A program made the translations under genes and the position numbers. Below are positions 33,891 through 42,363 of a stretch of 64,000 nucleotides of DNA, in pieces. The stretch's first letter is position 1. The number at the start of each line of letters is the position of its first letter. Origin of the DNA: Streptomyces sp. S465 (GTDB taxonomy: Bacteria; Actinomycetota; Actinomycetes; Streptomycetales; Streptomycetaceae); contig NZ_CP114036.1 in assembly GCF_026898115.1 (NCBI RefSeq), positions 6,070,001-6,134,000 on the forward strand, in the 5' to 3' direction. The notes under the pieces were generated by a model, which saw nothing but the letters and a program-made list of their open reading frames with translations, did not search any database and was not told the origin of the DNA.

Positions 33891-34868
33891 TCAGGCGAGG
33901 CGCACGCGCGGGTCGATGAAGGCGTAGGCGGCGTCGACCAGGATGTTGAACACCACGATGGCCGCGGAGCTGACCAGCATCACCCCCATCAGCATCGGCA
34001 GATCGGTGAGCTGGACGGATTCCACCGCCAGCCGTCCGATGCCGTGCAGGGTGAAGGTGTACTCGGTGACCATGGCCCCGCCGAAGAGCGATCCGAGGTC
34101 GATGCCGAAGATGGTGACGATCGGGGCGATGGCGCCGCGCCAGGCGTAGCGGAAGAAGACCGTACGGCCGGCCAGCCCCTTGGCCCGCGCCGTGCGGACA
34201 TGGTCCTCCTGGAGCTGCTCGACCATCTGGGAGCGGGTCATCCGGCTGTAGTTGGCCATGAAGATCAGCGACAGCACCAGCCAGGGCAGCAGCATCCCGC
34301 TGAACCACTTCGCCGGATTGTCGGTGAAGGGGTAGTAGGCGGGCTGATCCATGATCCCCAGCCCGCTGACGAACCAGGCCAGGGCGAGCACCCCGACGAA
34401 GTAGATCTGCATCGAGGCGCCGAGCAGCGACAGTGAGCTGACGAACTTGTCGATCCAGGTGCCGCGCCGCCAGGCCGCGATCATGCCGATGCCGACGCCG
34501 AAGACCAGGAAGACGGCGGCGCCGCCGATGGCGAGCGAGAGGGTGGTGGGGAAGCGGTCCACGATGGTGCCCCAGACCGGCTCCTGGCTGACGAAGGAGT
34601 AGCCGAAGCAGGGGGCGTCGCAGTGTCCCACCGCGAAGTCCCGCCCGGCGACGATCCCCACCATGAACTTCCAGTACTGGACCGGCACCGGCTGGTCCAG
34701 GCCCAGATTCTTGTTGATCATGGCGAGCGAGGTGGGGTCGCAGTTCTTGCCGCAGGCGAGCCGGGCCGGTTCGGCGGGCAGGGCGAAGAAGAGGAAGAAC
34801 GTGATCGCGCTGATCAGGATCAGGATCACGATCGCGCCGAGGGACCGGCGGGCGAGGAATCTCAACAT
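33891..34868 (-). CDS. bldKC: BldK-type peptide permease (DppB type)
   Basis: A 325-residue permease with six or so helices, starting MLRFLARRSLGAIVILILIS. The first extracytoplasmic loop is long and has two CxxxC pairs (ACGKNC near residue 40 and HCDAPC near 82), likely disulfides; systems 1 and 2 lack these cysteines. EAA-like loop VRTARAKGLAGRTVFFRYAW. It follows the binding protein gene across a 98-base gap that holds a 17-bp hairpin. Confidence 0.8.
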   Translation of the reverse strand: MLRFLARRSLGAIVILILISAITFFLFFALPAEPARLACGKNCDPTSLAMINKNLGLDQPVPVQYWKFMVGIVAGRDFAVGHCDAPCFGYSFVSQEPVWGTIVDRFPTTLSLAIGGAAVFLVFGVGIGMIAAWRRGTWIDKFVSSLSLLGASMQIYFVGVLALAWFVSGLGIMDQPAYYPFTDNPAKWFSGMLLPWLVLSLIFMANYSRMTRSQMVEQLQEDHVRTARAKGLAGRTVFFRYAWRGAIAPIVTIFGIDLGSLFGGAMVTEYTFTLHGIGRLAVESVQLTDLPMLMGVMLVSSAAIVVFNILVDAAYAFIDPRVRLA

Positions 34869-34898
34869 GGCGTCGGTGATCTTCCGCTAGGGGCGGGG

Positions 34899-34940
34899 CC
34901 CGGCCGCACCGCGCCGGTGCGGGGGCGCGGTGCGGCCGGG
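34899..34940 (-). terminator. Intra-operon hairpin after bldKB
   Basis: A perfect 17-bp stem (34899-34915 with 34924-34940, loop of 8) lies between bldKB and bldKC. As in system 1, it follows the binding-protein gene and probably trims downstream transcription or protects the bldKB message. Confidence 0.6.
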
Positions 34941-34966
34941 TTCCGGTGGCCTGGTGACGGCCGCGG

Positions 34967-36766
34967 CTACTTGATGAAGACGGCCGTCGGGTCCACGGCG
35001 CCGTAGACCGAGTTGAACTTCACACCGCCCAGCCCTGAGCCCCAGAGGGTGAACAGCCGGTTGTAGAAGGTCGGGACGGCGGGGATGTCATCGGTGAGGA
35101 TCTTCTCGCTGAGCTTGATCCACTCCGAGGTGGCCCGGCTCAGATCGCTGACCTTGGTCACCTTGGCGATCTCGTCGTTGACCGACGGGACGTTGAGGTG
35201 CGAGTAGTTCGCGGAGTCGTCGTAGACGTTCTCGCCGCCGTACACCGGCGGGACCACGGTCGAGGCGGACGGCCAGTCGGCACCCCACGAGGACCGGTAC
35301 AGGTCGTACTTGTTCTTGACCTTCCCGATCTGCGTGTAATAGGTCGACTGGTCGATCTCCTTCTTCTGGACGTCGAACCCGGCCCGCTCCAGGGCCTGCT
35401 CGACGACCACCGAGGCGTCCTGGTGGGTGTCGCCGTTGCCGTAGGCGTAGACGAGCTCGTAGCCCTCCTTGCCCGCCTCCTTCAGCAGCTCCTTGGCCTT
35501 CTTGGCGTTGCCGCCCGGGTACTTCTTCTTCTGGAACGGGTCGAAGGAGGGGTCGTAGCCCTTGAGGGTGGGGCCGACCAGCCCGCCGCCGACCTCACCG
35601 GCCTTCGGGCCGCCGAACTGCTGGAGATACTGACCGCTGGGGAAGGCCCAGGCGATCGCCTCACGCACCTTCTTGTCCTTGACCCGATCGGTGTTGATCG
35701 AAACGACGTCCACATAGGGCTGCGTTTCGGTCAGCGACCGGGACATCGCCTCCTTGTCCTTCAGGACCGTGGAGATCTGCGAGGGGTCGACCGCGTTGGT
35801 CCACGTCATCCCGTTCCGGTCGGCGCCCTTGTCGGCCTGGAGCCGGCGGGTGGAGTCCACCCACTGGTGGCCGAAGGAGACGTCGAATGTGTCGACGTAC
35901 TGATGGCGTATCGGGTCGGTCTTGGGGTCCCACTGGTCGTTCCTGACGAACTGGATGCCCTTGCCCGGCTTATAGTTCCGGATCTTGTACGGACCGGAGG
36001 CCAGTGGGGCCTTGTCGTACTTCTCCTTGGTGTCCTTGTCCGGCGGCACCGCCCCGATGTTGGGCATGGCGACCGCGAACGGCACCTCGGCGCGCGGCTG
36101 GTCGAAGTGGAAGACGATGGTCTTGTCGTCCGGGGTGTCCAGCACCGACGCGGGCAGATGCTTGCCCTTGTAGGGGCCGTCCGGAAGCGCCTCGCGGTAC
36201 TTCTGGCCCTCACCGGAGAGCCACTGCTGGAGATAGGTCGGGCCGGCGGCCTCGAACGGCGCGTAGAGCCGCTCCACGGCGTGCCGGACGTCCTTGGAGG
36301 TGATGGGCGTGCCGTCCTCGTACTTCAGCCCGTCCTTGAGGGTGTACGTCCAGGTGCGGCCGCCGTCGGAGGACGTGCCGGTGTCGGTGGCGAGGTCGCC
36401 GACCAGCTTGGCCTTGCCCGTCTTGTCGTCGAACTGGTAGTTCGTCAGGGACCGGTTGTAGAGCGTCTGCATGATCAGCTCATCGCTGACGTAGATCTGC
36501 CCCGGGTCCAGGTGCTCGAAGGCGTCCCGCTGGAGCACCGTGACGGTGCCGCCCTTCTTGGCGCCCGGCAGGTCCTTGGCGGGGCCCGTGGAGTCGGCGG
36601 CGGTGCCCAGGGTGATGTCCTGGGACTCCATCGTGGGCTCCTTGGAGTCCTTGGGGTCCGAGCCGCCGCCTCCACTGCTGCACCCCGCGAGCGCCAGCGC
36701 CCCCGCGGCCAGGGCGGCGGCGTAGGTACGCGCTCTGCGACTGTTCTTCGGCGTCATCGTGGTCAC
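34967..36766 (-). CDS. bldKB: BldK-type oligopeptide-binding lipoprotein
   Basis: A 599-residue family-5 binding protein. The signal ends in lipobox LAGC with Cys29, followed by a Ser/Gly spacer. YTLKDGLKYEDGTPITSKDV and SGPYKIRNYKPGKG are typical family-5 segments. In S. coelicolor, BldKB binds an extracellular peptide-like signal needed for aerial hyphae, and bldK mutants are bald and resist toxic peptides. By length, lipobox and position between the two permease genes this is the likely orthologue. It is not close in sequence to the binding proteins of systems 1 and 2. Start ATG at 36766. Confidence 0.82.
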   Translation of the reverse strand: MTTMTPKNSRRARTYAAALAAGALALAGCSSGGGGSDPKDSKEPTMESQDITLGTAADSTGPAKDLPGAKKGGTVTVLQRDAFEHLDPGQIYVSDELIMQTLYNRSLTNYQFDDKTGKAKLVGDLATDTGTSSDGGRTWTYTLKDGLKYEDGTPITSKDVRHAVERLYAPFEAAGPTYLQQWLSGEGQKYREALPDGPYKGKHLPASVLDTPDDKTIVFHFDQPRAEVPFAVAMPNIGAVPPDKDTKEKYDKAPLASGPYKIRNYKPGKGIQFVRNDQWDPKTDPIRHQYVDTFDVSFGHQWVDSTRRLQADKGADRNGMTWTNAVDPSQISTVLKDKEAMSRSLTETQPYVDVVSINTDRVKDKKVREAIAWAFPSGQYLQQFGGPKAGEVGGGLVGPTLKGYDPSFDPFQKKKYPGGNAKKAKELLKEAGKEGYELVYAYGNGDTHQDASVVVEQALERAGFDVQKKEIDQSTYYTQIGKVKNKYDLYRSSWGADWPSASTVVPPVYGGENVYDDSANYSHLNVPSVNDEIAKVTKVSDLSRATSEWIKLSEKILTDDIPAVPTFYNRLFTLWGSGLGGVKFNSVYGAVDPTAVFIK

Positions 36767-36830
36767 TGCACCTGCCTCATCGGACGGAAGACTTGCCGTT
36801 CTCTGCCTTGGGCCCGTGCCGGCCCCCCGG

Positions 36831-37835
36831 TCACCGCGTGGTCTTCGGGTCCATCGCGTCCCGGACCGAGTCCCCGAGCAGGTTGAAGGCGACCACGAAG
36901 ACCACCATGGCGATGCCGGGGAAGAACATGTAGGTGATGTCGCCCTCGTAGAAGTTCGCGCCCTTGGCGAACATCCGGCCCCAGTCGGGCGTCGGCTCCA
37001 CCACGCCGACCCCGAGGAAGGACAGCGCCGCCTCCGCCGTCACGAAGTTCGGCAGCATCAGCGTGGCCTGCACCAGGATGGGCGTGACGAGGTTGGGCAG
37101 CAGCTCCTTGCGGACGATCCGCCACGGCGAGGCGCCGGTCACCCTGGCCGCCTCGATGAACTCCCGCTCCCGCAGCGACAGCACCTGGCCCCGCAGCAGC
37201 CGGGCCAGCTGCATCCAGCCCAGCAGCCACAACACCAGCACCAGGGCCGTCACCCGGAAATAGGTGGGCGTCTCCTTCTGCGGGCTGACGAACAGCGCGG
37301 TGACCACCGGCATGAAGGCGACGAAGAACAGCTGCTGGGGAAAGGACAGCAGCAGATCGATGAGGCGGCCGAGGAAGTAGTCGGTGCGGCCGCCCACGTA
37401 GCCCGCGACCACGCCGATCACGATGCCGGTGAGCGTGGACAGCGCGGTCGCGGCCAGCCCGATCAGCAGTGAGGTGCGGATGCCGTAGAGGAGCTGGGTC
37501 AGCACGTCGCGGCCCAGCTTGGGCTCGATGCCGAACCAGAACTCGCCGTCGATGCCCCCGTTGGGCTTCATCGGATAGCCGGTGAGGGGATCCAGCAGCT
37601 CGGGCCGGTCCAGGCCGTAGGTGGTGTACGGATCCTTGCCGTACAGCCAGGAGATCACCGGCGCCAGCACGGCGACGGCGAAGAAGAAGGCCACCACGCA
37701 CGCGGAGATCACACCGGTGCGGTCGCGTCGGAAGCGCCGCCACATCAGCCGGCTGGGCGCCAGACCGGCAGGCGCCTCGCCCTCCGTGCCCGGGGCGGTC
37801 TTCTCGACCACACCGGTCTGGGATGGACTCGTCAT
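36831..37835 (-). CDS. bldKA: BldK-type peptide permease (DppC type)
   Basis: A 334-residue permease, first gene of the third system. A 35-residue polar N-terminus precedes helix 1 (ISACVVAFFFAVAVLAPVIS). EAA loop EAARVTGASPWRIVRKELLPN. The ending LLGDSVRDAMDPKTTR matches DppC-type permeases. The ATG at 37835 is chosen because the protein there begins MTSPSQTGVVEKT; further upstream the frame is not permease-like. A long divergent region with a 12-bp palindrome lies upstream. Confidence 0.8.
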   Translation of the reverse strand: MTSPSQTGVVEKTAPGTEGEAPAGLAPSRLMWRRFRRDRTGVISACVVAFFFAVAVLAPVISWLYGKDPYTTYGLDRPELLDPLTGYPMKPNGGIDGEFWFGIEPKLGRDVLTQLLYGIRTSLLIGLAATALSTLTGIVIGVVAGYVGGRTDYFLGRLIDLLLSFPQQLFFVAFMPVVTALFVSPQKETPTYFRVTALVLVLWLLGWMQLARLLRGQVLSLREREFIEAARVTGASPWRIVRKELLPNLVTPILVQATLMLPNFVTAEAALSFLGVGVVEPTPDWGRMFAKGANFYEGDITYMFFPGIAMVVFVVAFNLLGDSVRDAMDPKTTR

Positions 37836-38314
37836 CGTGTGGCGTCCCCCCGCACTGGTGTCACACACCGTCAACTGACGTTGTCTATGCGCGTCATGTC
37901 GTTGGCCCGCTCGCCATGGTGGTGCGGGCGTGTCGGGTTGAGCGGACTTTCGCAATCGGGGAACGGCCCAGTCAAGGGGCGGGGGAGGGTGGATGTGCCC
38001 CGCGTTCGAGTCTTGAGCGAAGATTTGGCAGATCGAGGTCCGGACGTGCTTGACAGAGATCCCCCATGGGGGACAAAGCATGGGCTATAGGGATGAAGCG
38101 CGTTAACGCACAGGCAACTTCACTGTCGCAACACCGATATACGGACGCGTCAGGCTGAACTGCGTACGGCCGTGCGGGTGCCGTAGACCGGCCGGGGCGC
38201 GCCATGTCGCCCCGGCCGGTCACCTGCCCCGGCGGTCGCCGGACGGTCACAATCCGTATTTTTCTTCGCCCCGCGACGGTTGCCCGGGGTGCCAGGCGGG
38301 GGAGACCTACGGCT
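37836..38314. promoter_or_regulatory. Divergent promoter region of the bldK-type operon
   Basis: About 480 bases without a gene, lower in GC than its surroundings near 37870-38150. It contains the perfect 12-bp palindrome CCCCCATGGGGG at 38061-38072 and a TTGACA at 38050-38055, but no good -10 element lies at the proper distance from it. The bldKA promoter and that of the divergent membrane protein must be here. No regulator can be named from sequence. Confidence 0.4.
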
Positions 38315-39583
38315 ATGGGGCAGGGACGGATACTCAACAGCGGAGCGCGCGTCTTCGGCGCACTCGTCTGCGCGGTCCTCGGGCTGATCTCGCTGGCGTG
38401 GATCATCCGCGATCTCGACAAGGCCGATGAGGCGAGCCATCTGTGGTGGACGTGGTCGGGGCTGCCGTTCCGGGCCGTCGGAGGGGTTTTCGGCTCCTCG
38501 CTGCTCGACCTCGTTCTGCTGCTGGTCTACGCGGTCGTCGGGATCACCGCCCTGCGTTCACCGGCCGCCGCGGGCGCGCTCGGCGCCGTCGCGGCCGTGA
38601 CCGTCGCGGTGCGCCTGCCCAGCCTGTGGAATCTGAACTCCGACTGGCTGCAAGGCATCCCGGACGACCTGAAGACGCGGGCGAACCTCACCGCCTGGGC
38701 CCAGGTGGTGTTCGGGGGCCTGCTGCTGGCCGTGGTGGCCGCCGCCCGCCGCCCCGCCGACCTCGCCCCGCCCGGCGCGCCGGTCCCGCCCGCCGGCCGG
38801 CCGCCAGGCCGTCCCTCACCGGGGGCGGCGGTCACCGGCGCGCTGTTCCTCGGCGCCGTCGGGGCCGTCATCGCCGCCTGGCAGATCTACTGGGTCCAGG
38901 ACCGGGGCTGGGACGTCTACGAGTACGCGCTCACCGGCGAGCACACCCTGCCCACCCTGCTCTCGGCGCCCGGTGCCTGGACCGCGTGGACGGCGGTCGC
39001 GCTGTGCCTGGCCGCCGCGGGCGCCGCGCTCGCGCGGGCCCCGCTGGCCCGGCCCCTGGGGATGACGGCGGCGGCGCTGGTCGTGGGGACCGGCCTCAGC
39101 GAGACCTCGCTCTACCTCAAGCTGGAGTACGTGGAGCACTTCGACGATCTGCCGACGGTGGGCGTGCTGAGCGTGCTCAGCGGCTTCTTCAACGTGATCG
39201 CGGGGCTGATCGCCCTGCTCGCGCTGGCGCGGCGGGGTGTGCACGAGGGCGTCGAGGGCGTCGGGAGTGCCGCGTACGGCCCGTACGGCCCGTACGGCGG
39301 CGCGCCCGCGTACGGCGGCTACGACGGCCGGGGACCCGGCGGCTACGACGGCCACGGGCCCGGGCCCTACGGGGACCAAGGGGGCGGCGGTTACGGCTCC
39401 GGGGGCTACGACGGCGGCGGGTACGGCGGCGGGGGTTACGGCGGTGGCGGCTCCGGCGGCGGGGGTTACGGTCCGCCGCCCGCCACGCCGCCGCTGACGC
39501 CCCCTCCGCCCCGGACCCCGCCGGCCGCGCCCCCGCCGCCGGCCGCACCGCCCCCGCCGCCGTCGCCCCCGCCGGGCTGGTGA
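38315..39583 (+). CDS. Membrane protein with disordered Gly/Tyr/Pro-rich tail
   Basis: A 422-residue protein with about seven hydrophobic helices (residues 10-320) and a cytoplasmic or external tail of about 95 residues. The tail is made of GYDG, YGPYGPYG and GGGGY units, then a pure Pro/Ala stretch (PPPPPPSPPPGW). The helical part has no motif I recognise; WQIYWVQDRGWDVYEYA lies in the middle of an extracellular-looking loop. The ATG at 38315 has GGGGGAG upstream. Divergent from bldKA; function unknown. Confidence 0.7.
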   Translation: MGQGRILNSGARVFGALVCAVLGLISLAWIIRDLDKADEASHLWWTWSGLPFRAVGGVFGSSLLDLVLLLVYAVVGITALRSPAAAGALGAVAAVTVAVRLPSLWNLNSDWLQGIPDDLKTRANLTAWAQVVFGGLLLAVVAAARRPADLAPPGAPVPPAGRPPGRPSPGAAVTGALFLGAVGAVIAAWQIYWVQDRGWDVYEYALTGEHTLPTLLSAPGAWTAWTAVALCLAAAGAALARAPLARPLGMTAAALVVGTGLSETSLYLKLEYVEHFDDLPTVGVLSVLSGFFNVIAGLIALLALARRGVHEGVEGVGSAAYGPYGPYGGAPAYGGYDGRGPGGYDGHGPGPYGDQGGGGYGSGGYDGGGYGGGGYGGGGSGGGGYGPPPATPPLTPPPPRTPPAAPPPPAAPPPPPSPPPGW

Positions 39584-39616
39584 CGGCGGACCGGCGAGGG
39601 CCCGGGGCCGCGCGGG

Positions 39617-41779
39617 CTACCGCAGCCCGAGCGACCGCTTGAGGAAGTCCACCTGGAGCAGGAGCAGATTCTCCGCGACCTGCTCCTGCGGGGTCATATG
39701 GGTCACCCCGGACAGCGGCACCACCTCGTGCGGACGGCCCGCGGCCAGCAGCGCCGAGGAGAGCCGCAGGGCGTGCGCGACCACCACGTTGTCGTCCGCC
39801 AGACCGTGGATGATCATCATCGGCCGGACGGTCTCCGCGGCGCCCGACAGCCCCTCGTCGGTCACCAGCGAGTTGGCCGCGTAGACCTCGGGCTGCTCGT
39901 CCGGATGACCCAGGTACCGCTCGGTGTAGTGGGTGTCGTACAGCCGCATATCGGTGGCCGGGGCGCCCACCACGGCCGCGTGGAAGACGTCGGGACGGCG
40001 CAGCGCCCCCAGCGCGGCCAGATAGCCGCCGTAGGACCAGCCGCGGATGGCCACCCGGCCGAGGTCCAGCGGATACCGTTCGGCGAGCGCGGTCAGCGCC
40101 TCGATCTGGTCCTCCAGCGGGACGGCCGCCATCTCGTCGCGCACCGCCTTCTCCCAGGCGGGGGAGCGGCCGGGGGTGCCGCGGCCGTCCGCGACGATCA
40201 CCGCGAAGCCCTGGTCGGCGAACCACTGCGAGGTGAGATGGGCGTTGTGTGAGGCGAGCACGCGCTGGCCGTGCGGTCCGCCGTAGGGGTCCATCAGGAC
40301 CGGCAGCGGTCCGTCGCCCTCCTGGTAGCCGCTGGGCAGCAGCACGGCGCAGGGGATGTCCCGCTTGCCCGCGAAGACGAGGTCGGGGCGGGCGGTGATG
40401 ACGGGCCGCTCCGCGCACGAGTCGATCTCGGCGAGGCGTTCGGCCGCGCCGTGGTCGCCGGGCCGGAGGATCTCCACGCTCACCCCCGGCCGCTCCACCC
40501 TCGTGGAGGACAGCGCGATCACCTCGCCGCCGCGCACGGCGGAGTGGACCGCCGGGACGGGCTGCTTGCCGACCGGCTCCCAGCCGCCCTGGTCGCCGCT
40601 GCCCCGGAACCAGGCGCGGTGGACATCGATCTCGCCCGGGTGCTCGGGCAGGGGCGCCCCGGCCCCCGGGGAGGCGGAGAAGAGGACGTCGTCCGTGCCG
40701 ATGTCGAGGACCGCGCGTACCTGGAGGGCGTCGGAGGTGAGTTTGCGGTCACCGACCATCAGCACCCGGGCGCCGCCCTCATCCGCGATGCGGACGAGCC
40801 GTCCATCTTCCGTCCAGGCCGGGACGCCGGGGAAAAGTTCCAGCCAAACCGCGTCCTCGTCGGCGTGGACCGTGCTGGTCCGTCCGGTCTCGGTGTCCAC
40901 GGCCAGGTACAGCTGGCTGCGCTGGTCCCTGGCCTGGACCAGAAGCAGCGGCGGACCGTAGGCGGACCAGTGCACCCGCGCGAGGTACGGATAGCGCTCC
41001 CGGTCCCACTCGATCTCCGTACGGGAGCCGTCCAGACCGAGCAGAACCAGCCGTACTTCGGCGTTGGCGGTGCCCGCGGCGGGATAGGCGATCTCCGTCG
41101 GCTGCCGGCCGGGGTGCGCCGGGTCGGCGATCCACCAGCGCTGGACGGGGGCGTCGTCGGCCCGTGCGACCAGCAGGGCGTCGCTCTCCGGCGACCACCA
41201 GAAGCCGCGTGAGCGGCCCATCTCCTCGGCCGCGATGAACTCCGCGAGGCCGTAGGTGACGGTGTCGCCCTCCGGCTCCGCGAGGGCCCGGTCATCCTCG
41301 CCGTCGACGCCCGTGACCCGCAGCGCCCCGCCCGCCGCATAGGCGATGCGGCGGCCGTCGGGAGAGGGCCGCGGGTCCACGACCGGGCCGGGAACGCGCA
41401 GCTCACGAGTGGTTCCGGAGACCAGATCGGTGGTGAAGAGCCGCCCGGAGAGGGCGAACGCGGCCCGCTCCACCGCCGTGTCGACCCCGTAGCCGACCAC
41501 CCCGGCCGACCCCTCGCGGCTGCGCTCGCGCCGCGCCCGCTCCTCGGGGGACAGCTCCTCGTCGGCGCCGCCGAGCAACTCGGCCGGGTCGGCGGCGGGG
41601 TATTCACGCTGCCCGGTGAGGTCGTACACCCACAGGAGGCCGGTCCGGTCGGTGCCCGAGCGGGAACGCAGGAAGACGACGCGTGAATCGTCGGGGGCCA
41701 CGGTGAGGGCCCGCGGTGTCCCGAGGGTGAAACGTTGGGTGCGCGCGTGCTGCCGTGGGAACGAGAGCTGTCCGGTCAT
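39617..41779 (-). CDS. S9 prolyl oligopeptidase, dipeptidyl-peptidase IV-like
   Basis: A 720-residue protein: a beta-propeller (about residues 40-470) and an alpha/beta hydrolase catalytic domain. Catalytic Ser582 lies in GWSYGGY; Asp and His come from GLADDNV and GVTHMTP. EFIAAEEMGRSRGFWWSPES near residue 160 contains the Glu-Glu pair used by DPP-IV enzymes to hold the free N-terminus of the substrate, so it probably releases Xaa-Pro dipeptides. There is no signal peptide, so it should be cytoplasmic. That fits peptide recycling downstream of the importers nearby. The ATG at 41779 is preferred; upstream codons in frame are not conserved-looking. Confidence 0.88.
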   Translation of the reverse strand: MTGQLSFPRQHARTQRFTLGTPRALTVAPDDSRVVFLRSRSGTDRTGLLWVYDLTGQREYPAADPAELLGGADEELSPEERARRERSREGSAGVVGYGVDTAVERAAFALSGRLFTTDLVSGTTRELRVPGPVVDPRPSPDGRRIAYAAGGALRVTGVDGEDDRALAEPEGDTVTYGLAEFIAAEEMGRSRGFWWSPESDALLVARADDAPVQRWWIADPAHPGRQPTEIAYPAAGTANAEVRLVLLGLDGSRTEIEWDRERYPYLARVHWSAYGPPLLLVQARDQRSQLYLAVDTETGRTSTVHADEDAVWLELFPGVPAWTEDGRLVRIADEGGARVLMVGDRKLTSDALQVRAVLDIGTDDVLFSASPGAGAPLPEHPGEIDVHRAWFRGSGDQGGWEPVGKQPVPAVHSAVRGGEVIALSSTRVERPGVSVEILRPGDHGAAERLAEIDSCAERPVITARPDLVFAGKRDIPCAVLLPSGYQEGDGPLPVLMDPYGGPHGQRVLASHNAHLTSQWFADQGFAVIVADGRGTPGRSPAWEKAVRDEMAAVPLEDQIEALTALAERYPLDLGRVAIRGWSYGGYLAALGALRRPDVFHAAVVGAPATDMRLYDTHYTERYLGHPDEQPEVYAANSLVTDEGLSGAAETVRPMMIIHGLADDNVVVAHALRLSSALLAAGRPHEVVPLSGVTHMTPQEQVAENLLLLQVDFLKRSLGLR

Positions 41780-42106
41780 GGGGCGAGCGTACGGCCAAGG
41801 ATCATCGGCGAGGAAGCGCGGGCATCGAGGGGCGGGACGGCGTCGCCCGCGGTACGGCCGGCCGGGGGGACGCCGGTCCCGGACCGGCCAACGCGCCGCG
41901 CACGAAGGCGAGATGGCGCATAACCAACGAGAACCGGTCCGCTGGAAGCCGAAGTTGGTGCGATCAGGCATGCGCCCCTGTCATGCTCCCGTGCACCGAG
42001 TCGTGTGCGCGCAGCCATAGTTATGATCGATTGCGCATAGTGGGTAGGCCCCCTGTGGCATCTATATGTTGTCTGTCCGAGTGCGTGTACCTGGAGGTGA
42101 GCCGCT
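41780..42106. other. Divergent intergenic region (327 bp)
   Basis: No gene seen. It separates the peptidase gene (leftward) from a tiny membrane protein gene (rightward). The last 100 bases are AT-richer (ATAGTTATGATCGATTGCG near 42017), where a promoter is plausible; no reliable pair of elements could be chosen. Confidence 0.35.
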
Positions 42107-42301
42107 GTGGCGCTCTCGATCTCGATGTCAGTGCTGCTGCTGATCATCGTCTTCCTGCTCGTCAACAAGGCCGGGCTGAAGGCGGTGCACGCGGTCGTGT
42201 GCGTCCTCCTCGGCTTCTATCTGGCCAGCTCCTCGGTCGCTCCGACGATCGACGACCTCACCACCAACGTGGCGGACATGATCGGCGGAGTGAAGCTCTG
42301 A
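42107..42301 (+). CDS. Tiny membrane protein
   Basis: A 64-residue protein with two hydrophobic stretches (SMSVLLLIIVFLLV at the start and VHAVVCVLLGFYLASSS in the middle) and an acidic amphipathic end (TIDDLTTNVADMIGG). The GTG start has GGAGGTGA 6 bases upstream, a strong site, so it is a real gene. No family known to me, although similar small proteins occur in Streptomyces. It precedes mshB by 62 bases. Confidence 0.65.
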   Translation: MALSISMSVLLLIIVFLLVNKAGLKAVHAVVCVLLGFYLASSSVAPTIDDLTTNVADMIGGVKL

Positions 42302-42363
42302 CGCCGAGCGGGACCGGGGCGTGCGTTTCATGGGCACTGGTGTGCGAATCGTAGGCTGTGCCC

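Noticed and set aside
31778..33919. 713-residue open frame on the plus strand opposite the bldK-type ATPases
   Set aside because: It is the antisense of two ATPase genes with conserved motifs.
38050..38090. TTGACA and TATAGG as a promoter pair upstream of the membrane protein
   Set aside because: The spacing is about 30 bases, too long for a sigma-70-type promoter.
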